From positions 1 to 9,735 of the forward strand of contig JBBTCJ010000164.1 of the NCBI GenBank assembly GCA_038043285.1: DNA of 9,735 bases. The letters run 5' to 3'. Shown in pieces: positions 1 to 6,802 of this stretch. Under the pieces are notes generated by a model, which worked only from the letters and a program-made list of their open reading frames with translations, ran no database searches and was not told where the DNA came from. The position numbers and the translations under genes are program-made. The first letter of the stretch is position 1, and each line of letters begins with the position of its first letter. This DNA comes from JBBTCJ01 sp038043285. Its GTDB lineage: Bacteria; Planctomycetota; Phycisphaerae; UBA1845.

Positions 1-838
1 TGCCGTCGGCGGCCTGGAGTTTGGCGCGGAACTCCAGCATGACCCCGGTATCGGTGGTGCGGACGCGGGTTCCTTCCGAGTTGACGATCCACGACGTGCT
101 GACGCCGGCGACGAACGACACCGTCGCGTCCTGAATCTTGGGATACTTTCGGAATCGCGCGGATAGCTCGACCGTGTGTTGGACCCACGCGGCCCGATCG
201 AAGGGGAACGGCTTGATCGCCTGAATAGCGACAACTTTTTCCGCAGGCGAATAATCGTCGGGACGATCCTCGGTCTTTTTGTCCTTCAGATACGCGAGCT
301 TTCGCGCCAGGGTCTCGACGGCATCCTTGTAGTCCTGATCGACGACCAACCAAATGGCGTGCCGCAGGGCGACGTAGTCGTCGTCGATAGGCAGCAACCC
401 GGTTTCGCCGGCGCCGCGAGGGACGTTGGTGTTGTCGAGTGCGAAGGAGCCGACACGGGAGCGGGCGGTTGCGTAGCGGCTGTGGCCGGTGTCATCGTGC
501 ACCACCCCGCCGTACTCGGCGTTGATGGTGTGCATGACGCGGTCTTCGGCGCTGAGGTGGAGGAAGTACGGCTTGGGTAGCCCCTCGAGTTGAAGCTGTT
601 CGACGGAGCGTGAAAGCTCGTCGACTAAAGCGCGGAGTACGACGTCGTCCTTGGGGATTGCATCCTCGGCCAAGGCCCCGATCGGCAAACCGGCAAGTCC
701 GAGGGTAAAGACGACCAGCGTGATCACGCGCCGCGAGGGCGAGATTGGGATGGCGATCCCCGCTGGGTGCCCGTGCCATGCCCCTTTCAGTGCGCGGTCC
801 AAGGCGTCCGCGCGACGGAATCGGTCTTCTCGCCTCAT
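1..838 (-). CDS. Exported TldD/PmbA-family protein, second of a tandem pair (3' end beyond window)
   Basis: The first 279 codons are visible; the reading frame is open to the left edge, so the C-terminal half is missing. The start is the ATG at 838-836, which overlaps the TGA stop of the upstream TldD-like gene as ATGA and has AAGGAG eight bases before it. The N-terminus has a long basic region, then S35-R36-R37-V-I followed by a hydrophobic stretch and an ALA|ED cleavage site near residue 57, so an exported protein is likely, perhaps by the Tat route. The mature part begins with a conserved-looking segment (LPKPYFLHLSAED) that parallels LNYSMERL...KPYYLGYSVYDER in the neighbour. Around residue 253 it has NSEGTRVR, the counterpart of TSEGARL in the neighbour and typical of the TldD/PmbA N-terminal domain. 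The catalytic half is not visible, so I cannot say whether this is an active TldD-like or a TldE/PmbA-like subunit lacking HExxxH. Family assignment is fairly secure; the specific role is inferred. Confidence 0.8.
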   Translation of the reverse strand, partial: MRREDRFRRADALDRALKGAWHGHPAGIAIPISPSRRVITLVVFTLGLAGLPIGALAEDAIPKDDVVLRALVDELSRSVEQLQLEGLPKPYFLHLSAEDRVMHTINAEYGGVVHDDTGHSRYATARSRVGSFALDNTNVPRGAGETGLLPIDDDYVALRHAIWLVVDQDYKDAVETLARKLAYLKDKKTEDRPDDYSPAEKVVAIQAIKPFPFDRAAWVQHTVELSARFRKYPKIQDATVSFVAGVSTSWIVNSEGTRVRTTDTGVMLEFRAKLQAADG

Positions 839-2610
839 TGGCTGCTCTCCTTGGAACCGGGCTTCACGTCGGGCGCCTGTTTGGTGACGGCGTCGAGCGG
901 CGGGGGAAGGATCGGCGGACGGCTCTGCTCCCGTTGTCGTTTTTCGATCTCGATCGTCTGCACCAGGATGCTCGGCGAAGCGGCCGAGACCGGAACCCAG
1001 CCGGACTCCGCGCCGCAGGAACCGTTGAAGACGCCGACGTCGTCGCCGGTGGCTGCGATTTTTTCGAAGGAAGTCAGCGGCGTCCCGACGACGTCGGCCC
1101 CGCGGATCAATTCGTCTGGACGTCCGTCTGCGAACACGCGGTAGACAACGATGGGCAGCACCTTGAAGGACTGGGGCCCGTCGCGGGTGGTGGTGGTGTA
1201 TCCGCCGGAGATGTCCTCGAACAGCAGCCCGTAAGGCTTGCCCTGCCTCTTGCATTCTTCGGTCATCAACTTCCGCAACTCGTCAAAGGGAACCTGCTTG
1301 GAAGAATCGACAATGAGGTTCGATTGCCGCCCGACGGGGGCGTAACCCGCCTGCCTTCGACCATGACCGTTGGATTGTGGAACCTTGTCCACCGGCGTGC
1401 GTGACATGAGGAAGGTCTTCAGCACGCCGTGATCGACGAGCGTCACGCGCTGCGCTTTGACGCCTTCGTCGTCGAAGCCGTAATACCCGCGAAGCTCGAG
1501 GCCGGCCAGGGTTCGGACGGTCGGATCGCAATGGACGCTGATGAATTCGGGCAGCACCGGCTCGTTGAGCTTCTTGGTGAACGTCTGTCCTTCGGTCACG
1601 TCCTTCTGGCGATGTCCCTCGACGCGGTGTCCGAAGATTTCGTGAAAGAACACTCCGCTGGCGCGATTTCGCAAAATGGCCGGTCCGATGTACGGCTCCG
1701 CCAGGGGCGCGGAGCGCAGGGCGATCACCTGATCCAGCACCGAGCGGAAGGCCTTCTCGATCTCCGCATCTCCGGGCAGTGTCTCGGGCGTGGAGGCATT
1801 GAAGTCGGAGAACTGCGAAAGTTCCATGCCGTCCTCCGCCTTGGTTCCGGCGGTAATGGTGATTCGGCAGCGGCGCTCGGCGGTCTGGAGCCGCGCCCCC
1901 TCGCTGGTGACCATGTACCGCGTGCCGTTCATCGCTCCGAGAGTAATCGACGAATTGTAGATCAGCGGGTATTCACGGGCGAGGGAGGATATTCGTCGAA
2001 GCCGATCGGCCCACGCCTTCTTGTCGATGGTCAACGTCGCCGGCGTTTCATAGAAGACGTTGGCCTGCTCCCGGCTGAAGTCGTCGGACTTGTCCTCCTC
2101 CTCCACCATCACCTTCAGGTCGGTTCTCACCCGTTCGAGACGTTTGGCGGCTTCACGGAAGACCTGGTCGGTGTGATACCACAGCGCTTGACGGATGGAG
2201 TCCGGTGCGTCCGTCAGGGCCAGGGAGACGTTGCCGCTGCCCCAGTCGTTCCCGCCGCCGGACCCGCGGATTTGATGGGTGCTGTCCAGACGGTAATCAC
2301 CGACGCGAACGTCGATGTTGAGGTTGCGGTCGTGGTCGTCGCGCTCCTGGACCAAGGCGCCGAGGGTGGCCCCGACGACGACGGTGCGCTCGTCGTAAAC
2401 GGAGTATCCCAGGTAGTATGGCTTGGTGCCGTCTTCAGCGGCCAACCGCTCCATCGAATAATTCAGCTCGCCTTCCAAGATGCCCATCAGCGGAGCGGGC
2501 GAAGCGGCACCGACCGGTGATGCCGGCGTCGCCGGCGTGTCCGCCGCCCAGGCCAAGCCGCAAGAACCCGCGGCGAGCGATCCGATGGCGATGACGATCC
2601 GCGAATTCAT
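835..2610 (-). CDS. Exported TldD-like zinc metallopeptidase
   Basis: Family knowledge: TldD with TldE/PmbA forms a protease that degrades unfolded peptides and trims leader peptides such as that of microcin B17. This 591-residue protein carries the TldD zinc motif HExxxH as HEIFGH (H323, E324, H328 from the ATG at 2610) and, near the C-terminus, GSCG with C532 at the position of the third (cysteine) zinc ligand of TldD. TSEGARL near residue 236 fits the N-terminal domain. The frame is open to a GTG at 2712, but I prefer the ATG at 2610. It has GAGGG seven bases upstream and begins directly with a Sec-type signal peptide (MNSRIVIAIGSLAAG..., cleavage about AWA|AD at residue 22), which E. coli TldD lacks. 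It is longer than E. coli TldD (about 480 residues), because of the signal peptide, an extra N-terminal region and a proline-rich tail (RPPILPPP). It lies 112 bases after mutS and overlaps the next TldD/PmbA-like gene by ATGA. Exported location and pairing with the neighbour are inferences; the substrate is unknown. Confidence 0.9.
   Translation of the reverse strand: MNSRIVIAIGSLAAGSCGLAWAADTPATPASPVGAASPAPLMGILEGELNYSMERLAAEDGTKPYYLGYSVYDERTVVVGATLGALVQERDDHDRNLNIDVRVGDYRLDSTHQIRGSGGGNDWGSGNVSLALTDAPDSIRQALWYHTDQVFREAAKRLERVRTDLKVMVEEEDKSDDFSREQANVFYETPATLTIDKKAWADRLRRISSLAREYPLIYNSSITLGAMNGTRYMVTSEGARLQTAERRCRITITAGTKAEDGMELSQFSDFNASTPETLPGDAEIEKAFRSVLDQVIALRSAPLAEPYIGPAILRNRASGVFFHEIFGHRVEGHRQKDVTEGQTFTKKLNEPVLPEFISVHCDPTVRTLAGLELRGYYGFDDEGVKAQRVTLVDHGVLKTFLMSRTPVDKVPQSNGHGRRQAGYAPVGRQSNLIVDSSKQVPFDELRKLMTEECKRQGKPYGLLFEDISGGYTTTTRDGPQSFKVLPIVVYRVFADGRPDELIRGADVVGTPLTSFEKIAATGDDVGVFNGSCGAESGWVPVSAASPSILVQTIEIEKRQREQSRPPILPPPLDAVTKQAPDVKPGSKESSQ
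847..852 (-). promoter_or_regulatory. Shine-Dalgarno for the second TldD/PmbA-like gene
   Basis: On the minus strand the sequence reads AAGGAG, eight bases before the ATG at 838-836. It lies inside the last codons of the upstream TldD-like gene. Together with the ATGA stop/start overlap this fixes the start of the downstream gene and points to translational coupling of the two. Confidence 0.8.
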
Positions 2611-2617
2611 TCCGTAG

Positions 2618-2622
2618 CCCTC
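2618..2622 (-). promoter_or_regulatory. Shine-Dalgarno deciding the TldD-like start
   Basis: On the minus strand GAGGG lies seven bases before the ATG at 2610-2608. The alternative upstream GTG at 2712-2710 has no purine-rich element before it, and starting there would put 34 arginine-rich residues ahead of the signal peptide. This favours 2610 as the start. Confidence 0.65.
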
Positions 2623-2722
2623 GATTCCGCGTGATGAGTCGGCCGGCCCGCGCCGAGCGCGGCGTGAACGGCGAAACCACGGAACCGATGTGTTATCGGC
2701 TCGCGTGGTCACATTGTAAAGG

Positions 2723-5422
2723 CTAGTGGTACCGCTCCTTCCACTCGGCGAGTTGCTTGATGGCCTCCAGCGGAGTCATGCTCTGCGGATCAACGTCGCG
2801 AAGCTCGGCGAGCAGTCCGCCCCCCGGATCGGCGAAGAGCAACATCTGGGCGTCGTCACGCGTTCTTCGGCCTGAGAGGCTTGGTGATCGGGACTCACGC
2901 TCGAAACCGCGCTGCAGTTCCTCGAGAACCTCCCGGCTCCGATCAATGACCGTCTTGGGGATCCCGGCAAGCCTGGCGACGTGAATGCCGTAGCTTCGGC
3001 TCGCTCCGCCCTCGACGATCTTGTGCAGGAACACCACGGCTTCGTCGCGGTCCTTCGCGGCGGGATACTCCCTTACCGCCACGTTGAAGTTCCGCACGTT
3101 GAACAGCAGCGAGCCAAGCTCGATCAGCTCGTGATAGTGCGTCGCCACCAGCGTGCGGCAGGCGATCTTCGTGGCCAGATGCTCGGTGATCGCCCAGGCG
3201 AGCGACAAGCCATCGAAGGTGCTCGTGCCCCGACCGAGTTCGTCGAGAATCACCAACGAGTCCCGGGTGGCGTAATGCAGCACGTTGGCGGCTTCCGTCA
3301 TTTCGACCATGAACGTCGATTGCCCGCGCATGATTTCATCGGCCGACCCGACGCGGGCGAAGATCCGATCGACCAGCGAGAGCTTCATACTCTTGGCCGG
3401 GACGAACGATCCGATCTGCGCCAGCACGGTCAGCAGTGCGACCTGGCGAACGTAAGTGCTCTTGCCGGCCATGTTGGGACCGGTGATGACGAACACGCGG
3501 GCGTCCGACCCGGTCATCAAGACGTCGTTGGGGACGAAGGCGTCGCCCAACGTCCGGTCGAGCACCGGGTGACGCCCGTCGCGGATCTCCAACCGCCCGT
3601 CGTCGACGATCTCCGGCTGAACGTATCGCCGGTCAACCGCGAGTTCCGCCAACCCGGCGATGCAATCCAGCTGCGCGATCGCCTCGGCCGCGCGCAACAG
3701 GGGCGTCGTCCATCGCGCCACCTGTTCGCGCAATTGCTCGAACAGGGTGAACTCGCGCTCCTGTGCTCGATCCTGGGCCGTGAGCACTTCGTCCTCGTAG
3801 CGCTTCAACTCCTCGGTGATGTACCGTTCGGCATTCTTGACCGTCTGCCGGCGGACGTACTCGGGGGGCGCCTTGGCGCGCGAAGCGTTGGGTATTTCCA
3901 GATAATATCCGAACACGCGGTTAAACCCGGCTTTGAGGTTCCCGATGCCGGACCGTTCGATCTCGCGGCGTTGGTACTCCGCCAGCCACTGCTGTCCGTC
4001 CTTGCCGATGGCCCGGAGTCGATCCAGTCCCGCGTCGTATCCGTCGGCGATAAATCCGCCTTCCCGCAGGGCGTTGGCAGGCTCCTCGCGGATCGCCCGT
4101 GACAGAAGCGCCGCCAATTCGTCCAGCCCCTGCACGTTGTCCATGACCTGCCGCAACAGCTCCGACGGGTGGCCGCGCAAGTCCTCCAAGATCGCCGGCA
4201 GCGCCGAGAGTGTGCGACCCAGTGCGTGCAGATCGCGCGGGAAGCACCGCGCCAGCGCCACCCGCGCGGTGATTCGCTCGACGTCGGCAAGATGACGCAG
4301 CCGTTGCCGCGTTTGCCGGCGCAGGCGGTCCTCGTCGACCAATGCGGCCACGGCGCATTGGCGGCGTCGAACCGTCTCCGCGTCGCGCAGCGGCGCGCGA
4401 AGCCAATGGCGCAGCATCCGCGTCCCGTGCGGGTGCATGGTGCGGTCGATGGCGTGCAGCAGCGTTCCCTCGACCGATCCGCTGCGAAGCGTCCGGTCGA
4501 TCTCCAACGACCGCCAACTGCCGTGGTCGATGGCTACCGCGTCGCACGCCGCGCGCCGCCGGACCGTCGTGATGTGCCCCAGGGAAGTCTTCTGCGTCTC
4601 GCGGAGGTACTCGAGGATGCCGCCGGCCGCACAAAGCCCCGGAGTCAGATGATCGAAGCCGAATCCCGACAGGGTGGCCACCCCGAAATGCGTCAGCAGC
4701 GACCGTTCCGCCTGATAGGCGGCGAATTCGTGGCTGCCGCGGCGGGTCACCGTCGTGCCGCAGATTTCGTGCAGCTTTCGCGCAAGGTCTTCGCTCGCCG
4801 GGCGGCGCTCGTCGTCGATGATCAGTTCAGCCGGGCGGAGGCGGACGAGTTCGTCGAGAAGTTGCTCGCCGTGTGCGTCGATGACCTCCAACCTCCCGCC
4901 GGCCAATTCCGCGATCGCCGCGCCCGCCTGGTGCTCGCGGATGCAGACCGCCGCAAGGGTGTTGTCCTCGCGATCGGGCAGCAACGCTTCGTCCGTAAGC
5001 GTCCCCGCGGTCACGATGCGCACGACGTCGCGCTGCACGACCCCCTTTGCGAGCTTGGGATCCTCCATCTGTTCGGAGATGGCCACCTTGTATCCGGCGG
5101 CCACCAGCTTGCCGAGATAGCTCTCCAGGGCGTGATAGGGAATACCGGCAAGCGGCGTGGGGTTGCTGCTGTTCCGATCACGGGAGGTCAAGGCGATGCC
5201 AAGAACTTTGGAGCACAGGACGGCGTCGTCCCAGAAGGTCTCATAGAAGTCGCCCATGCGGAAGAGCAGAACCGCGTCGCCGACGCGATGCTTCTGCTCC
5301 GCGTATTGCCGCATGGCCGGGGTAAGGTCGGCAGGCGACGGCGTGGACGACGTGCGCTCCGCAGCACAGGCCTGCGGCGCCGGGGTGGCAGTATCTCCTG
5401 GCGTTGGCGAGGGGGCGCGCAT
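2723..5422 (-). CDS. mutS: DNA mismatch repair ATPase MutS
   Basis: MutS binds base mismatches and small loops in DNA and, using ATP, recruits MutL to start strand-directed repair. From the ATG at 5422 the protein has 899 residues, within the MutS family range (E. coli 853). The mismatch-recognition motif GDFYETF supplies the Phe-x-Glu wedge (F59, E61). The lever/clamp segment FNRVFGYYLEIP lies at about 500-511. The ABC-type ATPase has Walker A GPNMAGKS (648-655), the STFMVEM segment (702-708), Walker B ending LVILDELGRGTSTFDG (D727, E728) and the switch histidine region THYHEL (761-766). Near the C-terminus QMLLF (859-863) matches the beta-clamp-binding motif (QMSLL in E. coli), and the tail MTPLEAIKQLAEWK matches the usual C-terminal end, so the protein looks complete. 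The frame continues to an ATG at 5491, adding 23 residues. Neither start has a clear Shine-Dalgarno; the lower G/C at third positions in the extra stretch favours 5422. Roughly 35 proline-, threonine- and alanine-rich residues precede domain I. No mutL is in the window. Confidence 0.98.
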   Translation of the reverse strand: MRAPSPTPGDTATPAPQACAAERTSSTPSPADLTPAMRQYAEQKHRVGDAVLLFRMGDFYETFWDDAVLCSKVLGIALTSRDRNSSNPTPLAGIPYHALESYLGKLVAAGYKVAISEQMEDPKLAKGVVQRDVVRIVTAGTLTDEALLPDREDNTLAAVCIREHQAGAAIAELAGGRLEVIDAHGEQLLDELVRLRPAELIIDDERRPASEDLARKLHEICGTTVTRRGSHEFAAYQAERSLLTHFGVATLSGFGFDHLTPGLCAAGGILEYLRETQKTSLGHITTVRRRAACDAVAIDHGSWRSLEIDRTLRSGSVEGTLLHAIDRTMHPHGTRMLRHWLRAPLRDAETVRRRQCAVAALVDEDRLRRQTRQRLRHLADVERITARVALARCFPRDLHALGRTLSALPAILEDLRGHPSELLRQVMDNVQGLDELAALLSRAIREEPANALREGGFIADGYDAGLDRLRAIGKDGQQWLAEYQRREIERSGIGNLKAGFNRVFGYYLEIPNASRAKAPPEYVRRQTVKNAERYITEELKRYEDEVLTAQDRAQEREFTLFEQLREQVARWTTPLLRAAEAIAQLDCIAGLAELAVDRRYVQPEIVDDGRLEIRDGRHPVLDRTLGDAFVPNDVLMTGSDARVFVITGPNMAGKSTYVRQVALLTVLAQIGSFVPAKSMKLSLVDRIFARVGSADEIMRGQSTFMVEMTEAANVLHYATRDSLVILDELGRGTSTFDGLSLAWAITEHLATKIACRTLVATHYHELIELGSLLFNVRNFNVAVREYPAAKDRDEAVVFLHKIVEGGASRSYGIHVARLAGIPKTVIDRSREVLEELQRGFERESRSPSLSGRRTRDDAQMLLFADPGGGLLAELRDVDPQSMTPLEAIKQLAEWKERYH

Positions 5423-5494
5423 GGCCCGTGCAATGTATCGCGGATTCGCACGCAGCGGAATGCTTGCCCGCGCATCGCAAAGGGCAACCATTCC

Positions 5495-5547
5495 GACGGG
5501 AAAAAACCGTCTCGCACTCCGATTGTCGCGGTGCGGAGTTGACTCCG
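5495..5547 (-). repeat. Cluster of small inverted repeats upstream of mutS
   Basis: Two short stem-capable elements lie between the ACT gene and mutS. GACGG (5495-5499) and CCGTC (5507-5511) flank a seven-base A-rich loop, which is T-rich in minus-strand RNA. ACTCCG occurs at 5516-5521 and 5542-5547 around CGGAGT at 5534-5539, so CGGAGT can pair with either copy, giving a 2-base or 12-base loop. The arrangement could be a weak attenuator or RNA-processing element in the mutS leader. It is not a canonical terminator, because the T run lies inside a loop. The stems are short enough to occur by chance. Confidence 0.3.
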
Positions 5548-5572
5548 GGGTGTGATGACCTCGATGGGCGAC

Positions 5573-5995
5573 CTACGACATCGCTTCGGCGGATTCGACG
5601 TCGAACTCGAGAGCCAGGGCGGCCCGGTGATCGGACACGCGGAACACCCCGAGCGTATAGTCCGCCCCTGGGACCGAGGATGCGTAGACGTACTCGATGT
5701 TGATGCCCGCGTCGGCGATGGCCCGGGAGATCCGGGCGAACGCGCCGAGGGTGTTGGGAATCGGGATGGTGACCACCGGAACCTCGACGTACGCGGCCCC
5801 GGCGACGTCGAGCGCCTCCTTGGCGACCTCGACGTTGTCCACCAGCATCCGCATGGTGCCGATGTCGACGGTGTCGAGAACGGTCATGGCTCGAATGTTG
5901 ACGCCGCGTTCGGCGAGGGCTTCGCTGAGGTGGGCGACAACGCCGGCCCGGTTGGCCAGGAACGCCGAAATCTGCAAATCCGGGGAAGCTTTCAA
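5573..5995 (-). CDS. Tandem ACT-domain amino-acid-sensing protein
   Basis: ACT domains bind amino acids or similar small ligands and usually act as regulatory modules. This protein of about 140 residues is little more than two of them. The first runs from LQISAFLANRAGVVAHLSEA through GVNIRAM and TMRMLVDN to about residue 65. The second runs from VPVVTIPIPNTLGAFARI through AGINIEYVYAS and YTLGVFRVSD. Each keeps the Asn-x-x-Gly turn before the first helix, where ligands bind in this fold. The frame is open to an ATG at 6133, but that extension overlaps a good promoter (6083-6110). I therefore take the TTG at 5995, which has GGAAGGGTGG just upstream and gives the usual length of free-standing double-ACT proteins; a GTG at 6013 is the alternative. 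It is the first minus-strand gene after the divergent region, 150 bases before mutS. The ligand and partner cannot be read from the sequence, and no link to mismatch repair is known to me. Confidence 0.85.
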   Translation of the reverse strand: MKASPDLQISAFLANRAGVVAHLSEALAERGVNIRAMTVLDTVDIGTMRMLVDNVEVAKEALDVAGAAYVEVPVVTIPIPNTLGAFARISRAIADAGINIEYVYASSVPGADYTLGVFRVSDHRAALALEFDVESAEAMS

Positions 5996-6001
5996 GCTAG
6001 A

Positions 6002-6011
6002 CCACCCTTCC
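6002..6011 (-). promoter_or_regulatory. Purine-rich ribosome binding site for the ACT gene
   Basis: The minus strand reads GGAAGGGTGG, ending six bases before the TTG at 5995. The GGAAGG core is ten bases from the TTG. It supports a TTG start over the ATG at 6133 and over the GTG at 6013, which lies just upstream of this element and so cannot use it. Confidence 0.5.
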
Positions 6012-6082
6012 ACGCGGGGGATCCACGCGCTCCGATTCGCCGGGATGATCGAACGTCCTCCGACCCAGGCGTACCAGAGCGA

Positions 6083-6110
6083 ACTATACCGCGCCGCGCC
6101 GGAATCACAA
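6083..6110 (-). promoter_or_regulatory. Sigma70-like promoter for the ACT gene
   Basis: On the minus strand TTGTGA (6110-6105) and TATAGT (6088-6083) are separated by 16 bases. They match the -35 consensus at four of six positions and the -10 consensus at five of six, inside an otherwise very GC-rich stretch. Transcription would start near 6076, giving a leader of about 80 bases before the TTG at 5995. A direct repeat CCACGCG (6010-6016 and 6023-6029, plus-strand reading) lies in this leader. Evidence is motif matching only. Confidence 0.5.
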
Positions 6111-6127
6111 GGCTTGGGTTCGCGGCG

Positions 6128-6156
6128 TTGCATGGAGTCCGCCGTCTTTTTACTAT
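6128..6156 (+). promoter_or_regulatory. Possible weak promoter for the flavin reductase gene
   Basis: TTGCAT (6128-6133) and TACTAT (6151-6156) are 17 bases apart in the only clearly A/T-rich patch (about 6145-6160) of the divergent intergenic region, about 70-100 bases before the flavin-reductase gene. The -35 match is poor (three of six), and an overlapping TATATT at 6154-6159 could be the -10 instead. The location is sensible; the exact elements are uncertain. Confidence 0.25.
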
Positions 6157-6225
6157 ATTGGTCGATTCTTCGGGCTGGACGTCGCGGCCGTCGGTGTTGG
6201 GGCGCGACTCATGGAGACGACGAAT

Positions 6226-6711
6226 ATGGAATCCCTGGACCAGACCCGGCAGGCGATCGGCCTCGCCATGGGACGGATTCCGAGCGGGTGCTCGATTCTC
6301 ACGGTTTCGCACGGCGGGCGGGCGACCGGGACGCTGGTATCCTGGGTTCAGCAGGCGTCGTTCGAGCCGCCGGCAATCACCGTCGCGGTCAAACGCGGGC
6401 GGCCAGTTGCCGGTCTGGTCGACGGGAGCAAACGGTTCCTGCTGAACGTGATCGGCGAGGATCCGGCGCCGATGTTTAAGCAATTTGGGAGGGGGTTGGG
6501 GCTGGAGGAAGACGCCTTCGCCGGCCTCGCCGTGGAGCAGACCGAGTTTGGTCCGTTGCTTCGCGGCTGCATCGCGCACCTGGGATGTCGACTGATGCAG
6601 GTTGCAGCCGTCGGAGATCACGACCTGTACATTGCGGAGGTCGCCGCCGGGGCCAGCGCGTTGGGTTCCAAACCCTACGTTCATCTGCGCCACAGCGGTT
6701 TGTCGTACTGA
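6226..6711 (+). CDS. Flavin reductase-like FMN-binding protein (flavodiiron C-terminal-domain type)
   Basis: The 161-residue protein matches the flavin reductase-like fold: a split-barrel FMN-binding domain that typically passes electrons from NAD(P)H to flavin. The segment from SWVQQASFEPPAITVAVKRG, followed by RFLLNVIGE and later PLLRGCIAHLGCRL, DHDLYIAEV and a closing YVHLRHSGLSY, covers the whole domain. From memory of the families, this pattern (SWV.QASFEPP..TVAV, RF.LN, M.K.F) is closest to the C-terminal flavin reductase domain of cyanobacterial-type flavodiiron proteins. Here it stands alone, with no diiron or flavodoxin domain before it. Two in-frame ATGs compete. The one at 6226 has GGAG nine bases upstream; the one at 6211 has only a G-run and would add METTN. 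It lies 91 bases before the cysteine desulfurase on the same strand, so co-transcription is plausible. The electron donor, acceptor and physiological role are unknown. Confidence 0.85.
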   Translation: MESLDQTRQAIGLAMGRIPSGCSILTVSHGGRATGTLVSWVQQASFEPPAITVAVKRGRPVAGLVDGSKRFLLNVIGEDPAPMFKQFGRGLGLEEDAFAGLAVEQTEFGPLLRGCIAHLGCRLMQVAAVGDHDLYIAEVAAGASALGSKPYVHLRHSGLSY

Positions 6712-6802
6712 GGCGAGGGGCTTCGTTTCTCCCGACCGACCGCTGGCTTCCCGCGGCTTGGACGTTCGAGGTTTCTTCGACCCATTGAGCCGCGAGTGGT
6801 CC

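Noticed and set aside
176..580. Plus-strand frame of 134 codons at the left edge
   Set aside because: The minus strand is open through the whole stretch from the ATG at 838 and reads as a TldD/PmbA-family protein.
1429..2520. Long plus-strand open frame of 363 codons opposite the TldD-like gene
   Set aside because: It lies wholly antisense to a gene with clear family motifs. Its product has no recognisable domain and the composition of a GC-rich shadow frame.
2641..2700. Small inverted repeats between mutS and the TldD-like gene (CCGAT/ATCGG and CGCCG/CGGCG on the minus strand) as a terminator
   Set aside because: The stems are only five pairs and no T tract follows, so they do not qualify as an intrinsic terminator and are expected by chance at this GC content.
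2981..5542. Plus-strand open frames opposite mutS (2981-4102 and 4169-5542)
   Set aside because: The complementary strand encodes a full MutS with every ATPase motif; these are shadows created by high GC content.
5552..6479. Overlapping plus-strand frames across the ACT gene and intergenic region
   Set aside because: They cross the ACT gene, the divergent promoters and the flavin-reductase start in the wrong frame, and resemble no family.
6602..6802. N-terminal extension of 67 codons on the cysteine desulfurase
   Set aside because: It overlaps the end of the flavin-reductase gene in another frame, and the family's N-terminus (MIYFDNNATT) begins at 6803.
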